NCBI GenBank assembly: GCA_029243025.1
Contig: JAQWSU010000006.1
Location: forward strand, 1-64,000
Length of the DNA: 64,000 nucleotides
Direction of reading: 5' to 3'
DNA from: Pirellulaceae bacterium
Lineage (GTDB): Bacteria; Planctomycetota; Planctomycetia; Pirellulales; Pirellulaceae
Shown: positions 26,742-36,072 of the stretch, piece by piece
Numbering within the stretch: position 1 is the stretch's first letter
Layout of the letters: the number at the start of each line of letters is the position of its first letter
Made by a program: the position numbers and the translations under genes
Notes under the pieces: generated by a model
Seen by the model: the letters and a program-made list of their open reading frames with translations, nothing else
Databases searched by the model: none
What the model was told of the DNA's origin: nothing

Positions 26742-29700
26742 TCACGGCCCCCCCCCACGTTCAAAGCCTCCACGACTGCCACCCGATTCCCGTCCACTCC
26801 TACGTTCAAAGCCTCCGCGCCCACTGCTTTGGGCTTCCCGAATTCGATTGATGAAATCACTCGCACTGTTTCCACGGCTTTCACCACTTGAACGCGAACG
26901 TTCATTTCTTGAGCGACTCGAGCCCCGATTGGATTCGGAAGAAGATGACGTCGTTGAAGTTTCAACAAGATCACCTAACACGCCCACAAGAGTTTGCTGA
27001 ACAACATACGGATCGGTTCGTTTCAGGTTAACAACTGCGATGCTTTCTGGAGGCTTTTCAGCAGCCCGGCGATCCAGTTCGCGCACCACGGTCTCGACTT
27101 CTTTCAACAGAGGACCGGGTGCGGAGACAACAATTGAGTTGCTTTCGGTATCAACTCCAATCGACATTTTCGGCTGATCACCGGTGGCCGCTTGTTGCGA
27201 ATTTCCACCGCCGCCACGGCGGTCGTCACCCCCACCTCGTCTGCCAAAAAATCCGCCACCCGGGAAACCACCTCGTTGCTCTCGAGATTCACCTTCTCGG
27301 CGACGGTTTTCTTGGCCTGTCACAATTCGGTTCGCATAGACTTCACGTAATACTTTGGCGACTGCCTCAGCATCGGTATACAACACGGGAATAAACTGCG
27401 GCCTCGGGAAGGTCAAGACTTCTTCAGGCCCACTCTCGATATCAATCACCTGCAACAACTGCTTGACCATTCCGACCTGCTCGGGATCCCCATGGACAAA
27501 GAGAGCGTTGAGCCGTTTGTCAGCCACAATGTGGGGTAGGGTTGCGGCAAGTGCAGTGGTTTGCTGCTGCAGCACGCTGTTCACACTGGTTCCTGTCGTG
27601 GCGGTCGCTGTCATCGAAGGCGTAATCCCTGTCAAAATGCTCGTGACCAAGGTGCTGGCTGTTTCGGCCTCGATGTGCTTCAAGTAGAACAGATTAAATC
27701 GCGGACCCGCCGCAGCCGCCGAGGATGAAAAGGCCTCGACCAACGACTGAATGGCATTCAGTGCCTCAGTATCCTTCGAGCTGATCATCAGTCCATCGGG
27801 AGTTGCCGCAATCATGACCGGCGCAACCGATTCGGAACTATCCGCGGCCTGCTCTGTAGGCTGGCTAGCCTGCTCGGCCCCTGTCGCTTGAGCAAGCCCT
27901 GACTCGGGAAGATCTACCACCAGACGTGTCTCGAACAAGGAAGACTCTGGAGAGACGGCTTGTTCTGTTTTCTTGACCGGGTCGGATTCCGAATCTTGAG
28001 GTCGCCTTTTCTGAGGTCGATCCGATTCCCGTCGACCGGGCTCCATCTCCCGTGTCGGACGGCCTTGCCGCGAACGACGATCGCGAGGGCCATCGGAATG
28101 CAAACGCTGCAACTGCAGCAATCCTTGCTCCTGACTTGGGATCACAACTTTAATTTCGTTGCGACGTAGATTCGGCCAAATAGTACGAATTCTGTCGATT
28201 GCCATGGCAGCCGTTTCCGCTGACATGGGAATCATCCGTACATTGCCGGTCCGAGAAACTCGAGTTCTCCCAGCGAATCCACCCACCCTAGCTCGTTCAC
28301 CAATGTCATCGAGCAACAAACGAATCTGTTCGATCTGGGCCTGCGACCCCCGCACAACCAGTTGTGGCGGAATTAGCGTTCCGTCCACGACCGGAGGTTT
28401 TTGCGTCGAGCTGAATAATTTTTCAACGAGCGTAATTGCTGCTGCCGGATCGGTGTATTGGAGCGGAATGACTTGGACCCGTTCTGGGTTTTGCTCCATC
28501 TCCGCAATCGTGGCTTGTATCGAACGATGTTGAGAAGGTGTAGCGAAGGCGATAATGCCGCCGGTACTCGAATCCACTTCCAAACGCAGCCCAGCATCAC
28601 CAACAAACAGTGTCTGTAACACGCGCAATACCGATTCTGGATCGGCGGTCGCCACCTTGTGAGACATGAATTGAGACAGTTCTTCCGCCCCACCACTGGA
28701 TTGAGTCGTGTTGGGTGAATCGATTTCACGCACGATCTGCTCAACCAATTGGATCTTTTCTTGCTCGCCAGTCGCAAAAACGGTACGGCCCAACGGATTG
28801 GCTGATATGCGGATCGAACCATCTTCCGATGCAAATTGTTCCTCTTCGATACCAAGCAACGGTCGCGCAACGGCCAGGATTTCGTCAGCCGAGGCAACCT
28901 TTAAGGGAAAGGCATGCAGTTTACCCTTTTCCTGTTCCGCAGCCGTTTTTTCCAGGGAAATCAAAATTTCCTGAATCGTCCGCAAATTACCCGCGGTTTC
29001 CGTTGCCAGAATCTGCTTGGCACCTGGCATTACAATAATGGAACCAACCGGACTTAGCAGTTGATTGATCTGCTTCTCAGCCTCTGCGGCATCTACCTTG
29101 TCGAGGTTAAAGCGAGTCTTCGTGATTTCGTATTCCCCTCGATCCTTCAAATCGGAGGATGACGTTTCGACCAATAAATCCCGAACGAGTTGAGCGTCAA
29201 GCTCATCTTCGAGATCAATCACCAACAACATTTTTCCTTTTCGAACCAGCGTATACCCTTTGATTAATAAGTAACCATTCACCAGATCGATCGCTTCTTT
29301 CGGCGTGAAGACCTGATCTTCGTCAATGTAATTGAAAGTACCAGAAGGAATCACATCACTCGAAAAGGACAAGTCCGACTCTTCCGCAAGCCACTGCAAC
29401 ACATCATCCCAGGAGGCATATCGAAAACTAAACTTTAACTCGCCGGCTTGACCGGTTGGCTCAAGTGGTTGTTCAGCCGCCTTGGTTTCAGCCGCCTTGG
29501 TTTCAGCCGCCTTGGTTTCAGCCGCCTTGGTTTCAGCCACCTTGGTTTCAGCCACCTTGGTTTCAGCCACCTTGGTTTCAGCCGCCTTGGTTTCAGCCAC
29601 CTTGGTTTCAGCCACCTTGGTTTCAGCCACCTTGGTTTCAGCCACCTTGGTTTCAGCCACCTTGGTTTCAGCCACCTTGGTTTCAGCGCCCGACTCTTGG

Positions 29701-29777
29701 GCAAGCACAGGCTGAATTCCAATCAGTGCACTGAGGGCGCAGCAGATCAAAAGTCGGAACAGTTGACGATGGCTCAT
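26742..29777 (-). CDS. secretin N-domain repeat protein without a secretin barrel
   Basis: 1011 aa with signal peptide (MSHRQLFRLLICCALSALIGIQPVLAQE; another ATG at 29795). A 14-fold ETKVA/ETKAA tract of 70 residues follows, then many GspD-like N-modules (STN/NolW type): LPHIVADKRLNALFVHGDPEQVGMVKQLLQ, VEQEVVNLIR-like helices and repeated IAFATPSQHRSIQATIAEME blocks. Gly/Arg-rich segments occur near 800-850 and at the end (RGGFERGGGP). The C-terminal beta-barrel domain of true secretins, with its VPxLxxIPxLGxLF signature, is missing, so it cannot form the outer-membrane gate alone. It may be a periplasmic scaffold. First gene of the minus-strand group of three secreted proteins. Confidence 0.85.
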   Translation of the reverse strand: MSHRQLFRLLICCALSALIGIQPVLAQESGAETKVAETKVAETKVAETKVAETKVAETKVAETKAAETKVAETKVAETKVAETKAAETKAAETKAAETKAAEQPLEPTGQAGELKFSFRYASWDDVLQWLAEESDLSFSSDVIPSGTFNYIDEDQVFTPKEAIDLVNGYLLIKGYTLVRKGKMLLVIDLEDELDAQLVRDLLVETSSSDLKDRGEYEITKTRFNLDKVDAAEAEKQINQLLSPVGSIIVMPGAKQILATETAGNLRTIQEILISLEKTAAEQEKGKLHAFPLKVASADEILAVARPLLGIEEEQFASEDGSIRISANPLGRTVFATGEQEKIQLVEQIVREIDSPNTTQSSGGAEELSQFMSHKVATADPESVLRVLQTLFVGDAGLRLEVDSSTGGIIAFATPSQHRSIQATIAEMEQNPERVQVIPLQYTDPAAAITLVEKLFSSTQKPPVVDGTLIPPQLVVRGSQAQIEQIRLLLDDIGERARVGGFAGRTRVSRTGNVRMIPMSAETAAMAIDRIRTIWPNLRRNEIKVVIPSQEQGLLQLQRLHSDGPRDRRSRQGRPTREMEPGRRESDRPQKRRPQDSESDPVKKTEQAVSPESSLFETRLVVDLPESGLAQATGAEQASQPTEQAADSSESVAPVMIAATPDGLMISSKDTEALNAIQSLVEAFSSSAAAAGPRFNLFYLKHIEAETASTLVTSILTGITPSMTATATTGTSVNSVLQQQTTALAATLPHIVADKRLNALFVHGDPEQVGMVKQLLQVIDIESGPEEVLTFPRPQFIPVLYTDAEAVAKVLREVYANRIVTGQENRRREGESREQRGGFPGGGFFGRRGGGDDRRGGGGNSQQAATGDQPKMSIGVDTESNSIVVSAPGPLLKEVETVVRELDRRAAEKPPESIAVVNLKRTDPYVVQQTLVGVLGDLVETSTTSSSSESNRGSSRSRNERSRSSGESRGNSASDFINRIREAQSSGRGGFERRSGRESGGSRGGFERGGGP
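29476..29685. repeat. 15-bp minisatellite, 14 copies
   Basis: Unit gccRccttggtttca (R is G or A) repeated 14 times without interruption, 210 bp. It lies within the secretin-like gene and encodes ETKVA or ETKAA on the minus strand. The only variation is one base per unit, meaning recent expansion or gene conversion. Copy number should vary between strains; frame is kept because the unit is five codons. Confidence 0.95.
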
Positions 29778-29795
29778 CGTAGCGAGGTGTGGCAT

Positions 29796-30708
29796 CAGGA
29801 GAGGCTCAATCGAATAAAGTCAAAACGGATTCAAAATAAAGGAATTTCAGCGATTCACTGTAGGCAGTTTCGCGTGATTTAGCGAGCGGATCTCCTCCGC
29901 CGGACCAACCCGCAGCTTCTCGCTTGGTTTCGCAGTCAGCAACTGAATAGGGGGCGCTCAAAAAAGCAACTCGCATAGCCCGCATCCCTCTCATTTTGAC
30001 GCCAATCAACAACAGCGCCGATTGGATTTTGCTCATCGCTAATCATTCTTTACAGGATTGACGTCTTTTTTTCCTATCGTGACGTCAAATCGGGATACCA
30101 ACAGCTAACAAGAGCCTCCTGCTACTCCACTCTTATCTACGGTGAGAAACAAGACTGGCTGCTGAAATCAGCACGAAAGCCCGTAAAAGTGTGCTAAGTT
30201 GCCAGCAACCAGTCGAATTCGGTGGCAATCGGAAGGTTATCAATCGCTACTTTCTCCGCTGATTGAACCCAACATCTCTGAGGTGGTTTCGCGGATGGCA
30301 ACTGTTTTCCGGGGAATGGGCCACCAGCCAGCAAAGATTCTCGCCAAGCAGCTACTTCCTAGCTAACGCGGATGGGTTGGGCCGATCTACCATGGGAAAT
30401 CATTTTTTTTTATGAACTTTGTCGTCTGAAGCATGGCTGGGTAAAAGAAGCGAACGCGACTCGGGGAAAATGCTGGAATTCCAGCCATGGGTTGAGAATG
30501 ATTAAAATATGGACTGACCAACCCTGGGAACCATCCAGCGATTCAACCCGCCGCGTCGATAGGAATCTGCGGTGTTGACTTTTCCAACATGGCAGGTCAC
30601 GGTGAGACGTTGAAGATCGAATGGTCTTCAGAAATCGACAAATCCTTTTCCAACCCAACGGTAGTCGTCTTCTCCATTCTCACGTTTAACAAGGGACGCT
30701 CTTTGGCG
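29796..30708. other. 913-bp gap upstream of two divergent gene groups
   Basis: It separates the secretin-like gene (minus) from the ECF sigma gene (plus) and must hold both promoters. A 76-codon minus frame at 29806-30036 (starts MSKIQSALLLIGV) ends just before the secretin-like gene, but has no clear ribosome site and no family. An inverted repeat at 30058-30088 is listed separately. The plus strand from about 30600 in the sigma-factor frame is open but has no better start than 30709. Confidence 0.45.
30058..30088. promoter_or_regulatory. inverted repeat TTGACGTC-N15-GACGTCAA (possible operator)
   Basis: Two perfect 8-bp half-sites facing each other across 15 bases, spaced about two helical turns centre to centre. 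The spacing fits a dimeric regulator better than an RNA hairpin. TGACGTC also resembles a -35 TTGACG on the minus strand, with TAAAGAAT farther on. Position is upstream of both the secretin-like and sigma genes. Role is inference only. Confidence 0.35.
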
Positions 30709-31353
30709 ATGACGGATTCGAATCATGAAGTCGACCGAATTCTACAAAGAGTTCGCGACGGCGATCGACAATCTTTAGCGTTGCTGTTTTCCCAGCATCG
30801 AGACCGATTGTGGAACATGGTCAATATTCGGATCGATCGACGGCTAAGAGGTCGAGTGGATCCGGACGATGTGTTGCAAGAAGCCTATTTAGACGCAGCG
30901 GACCGAGTCGACCAATTCATCGTCGATCATTCGGGATCATTTTTTGTCTGGTTGCGTTTGATCGTGAACCAAACGCTGGTGAACGTTCATCGTCGACATT
31001 TAGGCGCGAAGATGCGTGATGCGAAGCGAGATATTTCGATTCATGCAGGCCAACATCAACAAGCGGCATCAACGTCCCTGGCGTTACAACTGCTGGGACA
31101 CTTGACCACGCCCAGCCAGGCGGCCGTTCGTGAAGAAACGGCTCGCAAACTGGAGGAAGTAATCGAAGGACTGGAGCCCATCGATCGCGAGGTACTTGTG
31201 TTACGTCACTTTGAACAATTAACCAACAGCGAGGTCGCCGAGACTCTAGAAATCCAACAGAAGGCTGCGAGCATTCGTTACATTCGTGCGTTAAAGCGAT
31301 TGCGCGACAAGCTTTCTGAGGTTCCAGGCATGGCTACGGAGTGGTTATCCTAA
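30709..31353 (+). CDS. ECF-type RNA polymerase sigma factor (planctomycete subgroup)
   Basis: 214 aa. Region 2 spans about residues 20-90 with RLWNMVNIRIDRRLRGRVDPDDVLQEAYLDAA and FFVWLRLIVNQTLVNVHRRHLGAK; region 4 at 145-205 shows GLEPIDREVLVLRHFEQLTNSEVAETLEI and helix-turn-helix KAASIRYIRALKRLRD. TTPSQAAVREE before region 4 is typical of the ECF type that pairs with Ser/Thr kinases in planctomycetes. ATG 30709 (MTDSNHEVDR) follows AAGGGA; the frame upstream is open but lacks similarity. The kinase gene follows after 28 bp, so they are co-transcribed. Likely activated by phosphorylation through the partner kinase, inferred from families. Confidence 0.92.
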   Translation: MTDSNHEVDRILQRVRDGDRQSLALLFSQHRDRLWNMVNIRIDRRLRGRVDPDDVLQEAYLDAADRVDQFIVDHSGSFFVWLRLIVNQTLVNVHRRHLGAKMRDAKRDISIHAGQHQQAASTSLALQLLGHLTTPSQAAVREETARKLEEVIEGLEPIDREVLVLRHFEQLTNSEVAETLEIQQKAASIRYIRALKRLRDKLSEVPGMATEWLS

Positions 31354-31381
31354 AGCACCGAATCCTACCTAAACAAACGTC

Positions 31382-34246
31382 ATGAACAAACGAACCGACA
31401 AACCTGCAAAGCCACAATCCGCCCCTAGCGAAATCACCGCAGAAAACCCGCATCGCGACCCGGTGGAGGAACTGGCAGCGGAATTCGTCGAACTTCGTCG
31501 CGATGGTGATCGAATAACGATCGATGATTTTGCGAAGGCACATCCCGATTTTGCAGAAGAAATTCGGGAGTTGTTTCCAGCAATTGTGGCGATGGAACGC
31601 TTAAATCGCCGAGTCCAACATGATTCGCGCCCGCTTGTATGCAAACAAGAAATCAATGTCGAACGGCTGGGTGATTTTCGAGTCATTGGAGAAATTGCCC
31701 GCGGTGGAATGGGCATCGTCTACGAAGCCGAACAGGTCAGCCTTGGTCGTCGAGTTGCTGTCAAAGTGCTGCCTAAGCAAGCCTTACGCGGCGAAAAAGA
31801 TGTACAACGATTTCACCGAGAAGCTCAGACCTCTTCCAAGCTCCATCACACCAATATCGTTCCCGTATTCGGTGTTGGTGAGCAGGACGGCATGCATTAC
31901 ATCGTGATGCAGTGCATTCAGGGGGTCGGCCTGGACGAAATCATCTCCGAATTAAAACGGTTAATGCTTGGCTCCACCGGCACGCCAAGCCAGCAGGCCG
32001 ATTTCGATGACGCACGATCCAGCTATGTGAAACGAAACGCGGCAGCTTTATTGAGCGAAAAACTTCGTCACGATTCGCTGACTTCCGACGATGGAGATAC
32101 CGCCCCGGACTCCGGCATGGCGCAATCTCTCCTATCGACCAGCCGTGTCACCGACGGAGTGAGAAGCGATGAGTACAACAGGCCTAAGACGAGTGATCAA
32201 CCAAAACCGCTATCGCCGATCACTGCTCGGATCAACGCAGATTACTGGAAGAACGTCGCATTGATCGGGGTGCAAGTATCCAACGCGCTGCAATATGCTC
32301 ACACCCATCAAACGTTGCACCGAGATGTCAAACCGGGCAATTTACTACTCGATGGAGAAGGCGTTGTCTGGGTCGCTGACTTCGGCTTGGCCAAAGCAGT
32401 TGAACAAGACGATGTGACTTGGACCGGTGACATCGTCGGAACGCTCAGCTACATGGCACCTGAACGCTTTCACGGCGACTGCGACGAACGAAGCGACATT
32501 TACGGGTTGGGCCTTACGCTCTACGAGCTGCTCACTTTTGAGCGAGCTTTCGAGGGCAGTGATCGGGTCGCCTTGATGCACCGTGTGGCGCACGAAATAC
32601 TCCCTTCACCACGCCGACGCAATCCTGGAATACCTCGCGATCTGGAAACCATTGTGATGAAAGCTGCGGCACGCGATCCGAACGATCGTTATCAGTCCGC
32701 AGGGGATCTTGCCACCGACTTACAATGTTTTATTGACGATCGCCCGATCAAAGCAAGACGAGTGAACGTCGCCGAACAACTCATACGATGGTGTCGTCGA
32801 AATCGAGCGGTCGCCAGCTTAACCGCCACCGTCGCCGCACTACTGGTGATCGTCTCGATCATCACGACTTCAGGGTATCTTCGTGAATCAGCACAACGTT
32901 ACCGTGCGGAATCATCGGAGCGAATGGCCTTGGAGGCCTTGGACAACATTTACAGTCAGTTTGCTCCAGGCCCCCTGCAGCTACCAGCTCCTCAAACGAC
33001 GGAGGCTGACACGCGAGACTTGATTGACGACGACGGTGAAAATGAAGAAGCTTTGATGGCGGTTCAAACTCAGTTACCGCTTTCCAAAGATGTGGCCAAA
33101 CTCCTGGACAATCTGCTGTTGTTCTATGATCAACTTTCATCCCAAGCAGGAAACGATCAAAACGTCCTGTTCAAAACGATCAAAGCCCATCGACGAGTTG
33201 CCGATATCAAATCACGACTAGGCGAGTTCGAAGATGCCAAAGCCAGATACCAACGCGCAATAACGCGATCCAAGGCATTCAAGAACAACACCCAAGAAAC
33301 AGCTATCGAATTTGCTCGCATCCACAACGGACTAGGCAGTGTCCTGGTCGCAACACGCGATCGGGAGCAAGCCGTCGAAGCGCACGAACAAGCGTTGGTT
33401 CTGCTGAACAATCAAGCAACATTCCCTGAATCAAAGTATGAATTAGCGCGGACTTTGTATCTGCTACACGAGTCACAACAACGTCCGTGGTGGCAACGCA
33501 AGCGAAACGACAACACAAACCTCGTGGCAATGCAACCTCTCGAGGAAGCCATCGTTTTGCTTGACAAACTCTTGCAAAATCAGCCCGATGTCTCTGAATA
33601 TCGATTTCTATTGGCCAAGTGTTACCGAGCGGTTGCCGAGGCCAAGCGGAATGACGTGTCCGATGCCAACGGCCAAACGATTCAACAACTCGAAAGCCTC
33701 GTCCAACGTTATCCCGATATACCTGACTACCGATATGAATTAGCCGATGCCCATTCAGTAACGGATTCACACTCCCTTCGCTGGAACCGTGACTACTCCC
33801 CCAAACGACTAGCCCTGGCAAACAAACGAGTCGACCGGGCACTCGAAGTCGCCTCAAACATCGACGCTTCGCATCCGAACATTTTGCAATACGTTACTTT
33901 AGCCAGTCGGCTTCATTACACCATGGCCATTGTGAAGCACGCTCAAAACGAAAGAGAACAAGCGCGTCGGCATCTGGATGCGGCGATCGCGAGGCAGGAG
34001 CGTATCCTGCAAGCCCAACCCGACTCTTACATTAAAAAGATGTGGTTGGCCAATCTAAAAGTCGACCTGGCTCAGCTCTGGTCAGAACTTGACCGGCCTA
34101 ATGCGGCCCGAAAAGAACTTGCTCGCATTACGAATATCCTGGGACCACCCGGGAGTGAAAAAAACCAGACTGACAGCGAATTCGTCAAACGATTCACTCA
34201 TAAAATTCGAACACGAGCGGATGATCTTGCCGACTCATTACCGTGA
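31382..34246 (+). CDS. membrane Ser/Thr protein kinase with TPR repeats
   Basis: 954 aa. Residues 28-70 form a helical lead (ELAAEFVELRRDGDR, DDFAKAHPDFAEEIRELFPAI) common to kinases paired with ECF sigma factors. Kinase domain starts at about 97: glycine loop GEIARGGMGIVYEA, K128 (VAVKVL), catalytic HRDVKPGNLLL with D315, DFG at 333-335, GTLSYMAPERF at 353-363. A polar insert of roughly 90 residues (195-285) separates N- and C-lobe parts. One membrane helix near 470-495 (ASLTATVAALLVIVSII) is followed by a large extracytoplasmic part with TPR-like helices (560-945). It follows the sigma gene by 28 bp, forming a signal pair. Confidence 0.93.
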   Translation: MNKRTDKPAKPQSAPSEITAENPHRDPVEELAAEFVELRRDGDRITIDDFAKAHPDFAEEIRELFPAIVAMERLNRRVQHDSRPLVCKQEINVERLGDFRVIGEIARGGMGIVYEAEQVSLGRRVAVKVLPKQALRGEKDVQRFHREAQTSSKLHHTNIVPVFGVGEQDGMHYIVMQCIQGVGLDEIISELKRLMLGSTGTPSQQADFDDARSSYVKRNAAALLSEKLRHDSLTSDDGDTAPDSGMAQSLLSTSRVTDGVRSDEYNRPKTSDQPKPLSPITARINADYWKNVALIGVQVSNALQYAHTHQTLHRDVKPGNLLLDGEGVVWVADFGLAKAVEQDDVTWTGDIVGTLSYMAPERFHGDCDERSDIYGLGLTLYELLTFERAFEGSDRVALMHRVAHEILPSPRRRNPGIPRDLETIVMKAAARDPNDRYQSAGDLATDLQCFIDDRPIKARRVNVAEQLIRWCRRNRAVASLTATVAALLVIVSIITTSGYLRESAQRYRAESSERMALEALDNIYSQFAPGPLQLPAPQTTEADTRDLIDDDGENEEALMAVQTQLPLSKDVAKLLDNLLLFYDQLSSQAGNDQNVLFKTIKAHRRVADIKSRLGEFEDAKARYQRAITRSKAFKNNTQETAIEFARIHNGLGSVLVATRDREQAVEAHEQALVLLNNQATFPESKYELARTLYLLHESQQRPWWQRKRNDNTNLVAMQPLEEAIVLLDKLLQNQPDVSEYRFLLAKCYRAVAEAKRNDVSDANGQTIQQLESLVQRYPDIPDYRYELADAHSVTDSHSLRWNRDYSPKRLALANKRVDRALEVASNIDASHPNILQYVTLASRLHYTMAIVKHAQNEREQARRHLDAAIARQERILQAQPDSYIKKMWLANLKVDLAQLWSELDRPNAARKELARITNILGPPGSEKNQTDSEFVKRFTHKIRTRADDLADSLP

Positions 34247-34396
34247 TCCACTTATTCGCGTCCAATCGGCATCACGAACCAACTATCAATCCAGCCTGCC
34301 AATCACCGGCGATTGGTGGCTCGAAACGAATCCACTCTACGATCAACTCGAAATCGCAGCACGCACAATTCATCGACATACGTGGAGATACAACGA

Positions 34397-35956
34397 GTGA
34401 AACTTTCAACCTGGAGATTCTATCCAACCACGTTGTTGCTCTGCGGCATCGCAATCTGCGACTTGTTCTGCGGCACGAAAGTCTCTGCAGAAAATCGTCC
34501 ACCCAATATTCTGTTCGCCATTTCGGATGATCAATCCTGGATGCATGCGGGCGCCTATGGTGATCAGGCCACCGCAACCCCTGCTTTTGATCGGGTCGCC
34601 CAGGAAGGAGTACTCTTCCAGCACGCCTTTGCCGCAGCACCTTCCTGCGCACCATCACGGAGTGCTTTATTGTTGGGTCGAAACATCTGGGAAATTGGTG
34701 AGGCAGGCGTCCTATTTGGAGTATTGCGGCCCTCATCTCCAGCTTTCACACAACGATTGTGTGAAGCAGGTTACCAGTTGGCGTCCACCGGAAAAACGTG
34801 GGGTCCCGGACGCATCGTCGGTTGGCAGCAATCAAAGGGGCAACAACCGTCATCATTCGCATCGTCGAGTGAGGTGCTTTTTGGAAAAACGTACAATCAA
34901 CAGCAACTGTCGCAGCCACAACCCGGAGTGAACCCAAACGACTATGCCGCCAACTTCGCCAAATTCCTGCAAGAACGCGACCCGTCCCAACCGTTTTTTT
35001 TCTGGTATGGCGCTACCGAACCTCACCAGCGCTACAACCAGGGAGCCTGGAAAAACGCCGGGAAACAGCTTCAGGATGCCCGCCTACCCGGCTGCCTTCC
35101 CGATCATCCGATTACCCGCGGCGAAATACTGGACTACGGATTAGAGATTGAACATTTTGATCGGCATCTGGGACGCATGCTCCAGATGCTGGAGGAGGCC
35201 GGCGAGCTGGACAACACACTCGTCGTTGTCACCAGCGATCACGGAAATCCGTTGCCGCGATCCAAATGCAATCTGTACGACAGCGGAACGCGCGTTCCCC
35301 TCGCCATCCGTCTTCCGGGCGTTATTCCATCTGGGCGGCAAGTAAACGATTTCGTCAACCTCATCGACTTGGCACCCACACTGCTCAACGCAGCGAAGGA
35401 AAAAGTCCCTGCCCAAATGAGTGGCAAAAGCCTCTGGTCGATCTTAACGTCGCATCAGTCAGGTCAAATCGATCCGCAACGAAATTTTGTAGTGACAGCC
35501 ATGGAGCGACACATCATCAGCCGACGCGGATATGTCGGATACCCAATGCGATGCCTACGAACATCCGAATTCAGTTATATCCGCAACGCCGAACCTGATC
35601 GTTGGCCCGCTGGTGATCCCGATTACTTTTCAATCCACCAAGGTTTCTATGGTGATTGCGATCGAGGTGCATCCAAAAAGTTCATCCTGCAAAACGCAGA
35701 GCAACCCGCAGTAAAACCCTTTTTCCAGCGCGCGTTCGGTCGCCGACACGCTGAAGAACTTTACGACATGCGTCAGGATCCACACCAGTTAAAGAACCTG
35801 GCCGAGAACCCACAATTTGCCAGCACCAAGCTGAAACTCGCAACAAAACTTGATGAATACTTGCAGCAGCATGGCGATCCGCGGCAACGGGGTGAAGCAC
35901 CGTGGGACCACTATCGATTCACGGACGAACGCGTCTACTCCAATGAAAGTCGATGA
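34397..35956 (+). CDS. secreted sulfatase (formylglycine type)
   Basis: 519 aa. A GTG start at 34397 with GGAG ahead gives a signal peptide (VKLSTWRFYPTTLLLCGIAICDLFCGTKVSAEN). PPNILFAISDDQSW supplies metal ligands, and SCAPSRSALLLGR is the formylglycine signature (C84 of C-x-P-S-R). VVVTSDHGNPLPRSKCNLYDSGTRVPLAIRLPG holds the second metal and sulfate site. EPHQRYNQGAW is a family block. Secreted sulfatases in marine planctomycetes work on sulfated polysaccharides; specificity cannot be assigned. Located 150 bp downstream of the kinase gene, within the sigma/kinase-bracketed block. The upstream frame beginning at 34313 is also open but lacks a signal sequence. Confidence 0.92.
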   Translation: MKLSTWRFYPTTLLLCGIAICDLFCGTKVSAENRPPNILFAISDDQSWMHAGAYGDQATATPAFDRVAQEGVLFQHAFAAAPSCAPSRSALLLGRNIWEIGEAGVLFGVLRPSSPAFTQRLCEAGYQLASTGKTWGPGRIVGWQQSKGQQPSSFASSSEVLFGKTYNQQQLSQPQPGVNPNDYAANFAKFLQERDPSQPFFFWYGATEPHQRYNQGAWKNAGKQLQDARLPGCLPDHPITRGEILDYGLEIEHFDRHLGRMLQMLEEAGELDNTLVVVTSDHGNPLPRSKCNLYDSGTRVPLAIRLPGVIPSGRQVNDFVNLIDLAPTLLNAAKEKVPAQMSGKSLWSILTSHQSGQIDPQRNFVVTAMERHIISRRGYVGYPMRCLRTSEFSYIRNAEPDRWPAGDPDYFSIHQGFYGDCDRGASKKFILQNAEQPAVKPFFQRAFGRRHAEELYDMRQDPHQLKNLAENPQFASTKLKLATKLDEYLQQHGDPRQRGEAPWDHYRFTDERVYSNESR

Positions 35957-36072
35957 GTCGCATGGCGTTCCAAATTACCGTGTAACAACTCATCCACCTT
36001 TTCGCTGTCTATTCGGGTCGACGATTTCGCTCGACACCGACGCTACCCGTTTGCGAACAAAGGAGGACTGTT

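Noticed and set aside
29476-29685. CRISPR array
   Set aside because: Repeats are contiguous 15-bp units with no unique spacers and no cas genes nearby. The same applies to 25930-26019.
29448-29882. Long plus-strand frames over the minisatellite (repeats of HLGFS, FQPPW or ATLVS)
   Set aside because: They arise because a 15-bp repeat free of stops leaves all frames open. The minus frame has the signal peptide and conserved downstream domains.
29806-30036. 76-codon minus-strand gene ahead of the secretin-like gene
   Set aside because: It begins with a hydrophobic stretch, but has no ribosome site or recognisable family. Kept as a possibility only.
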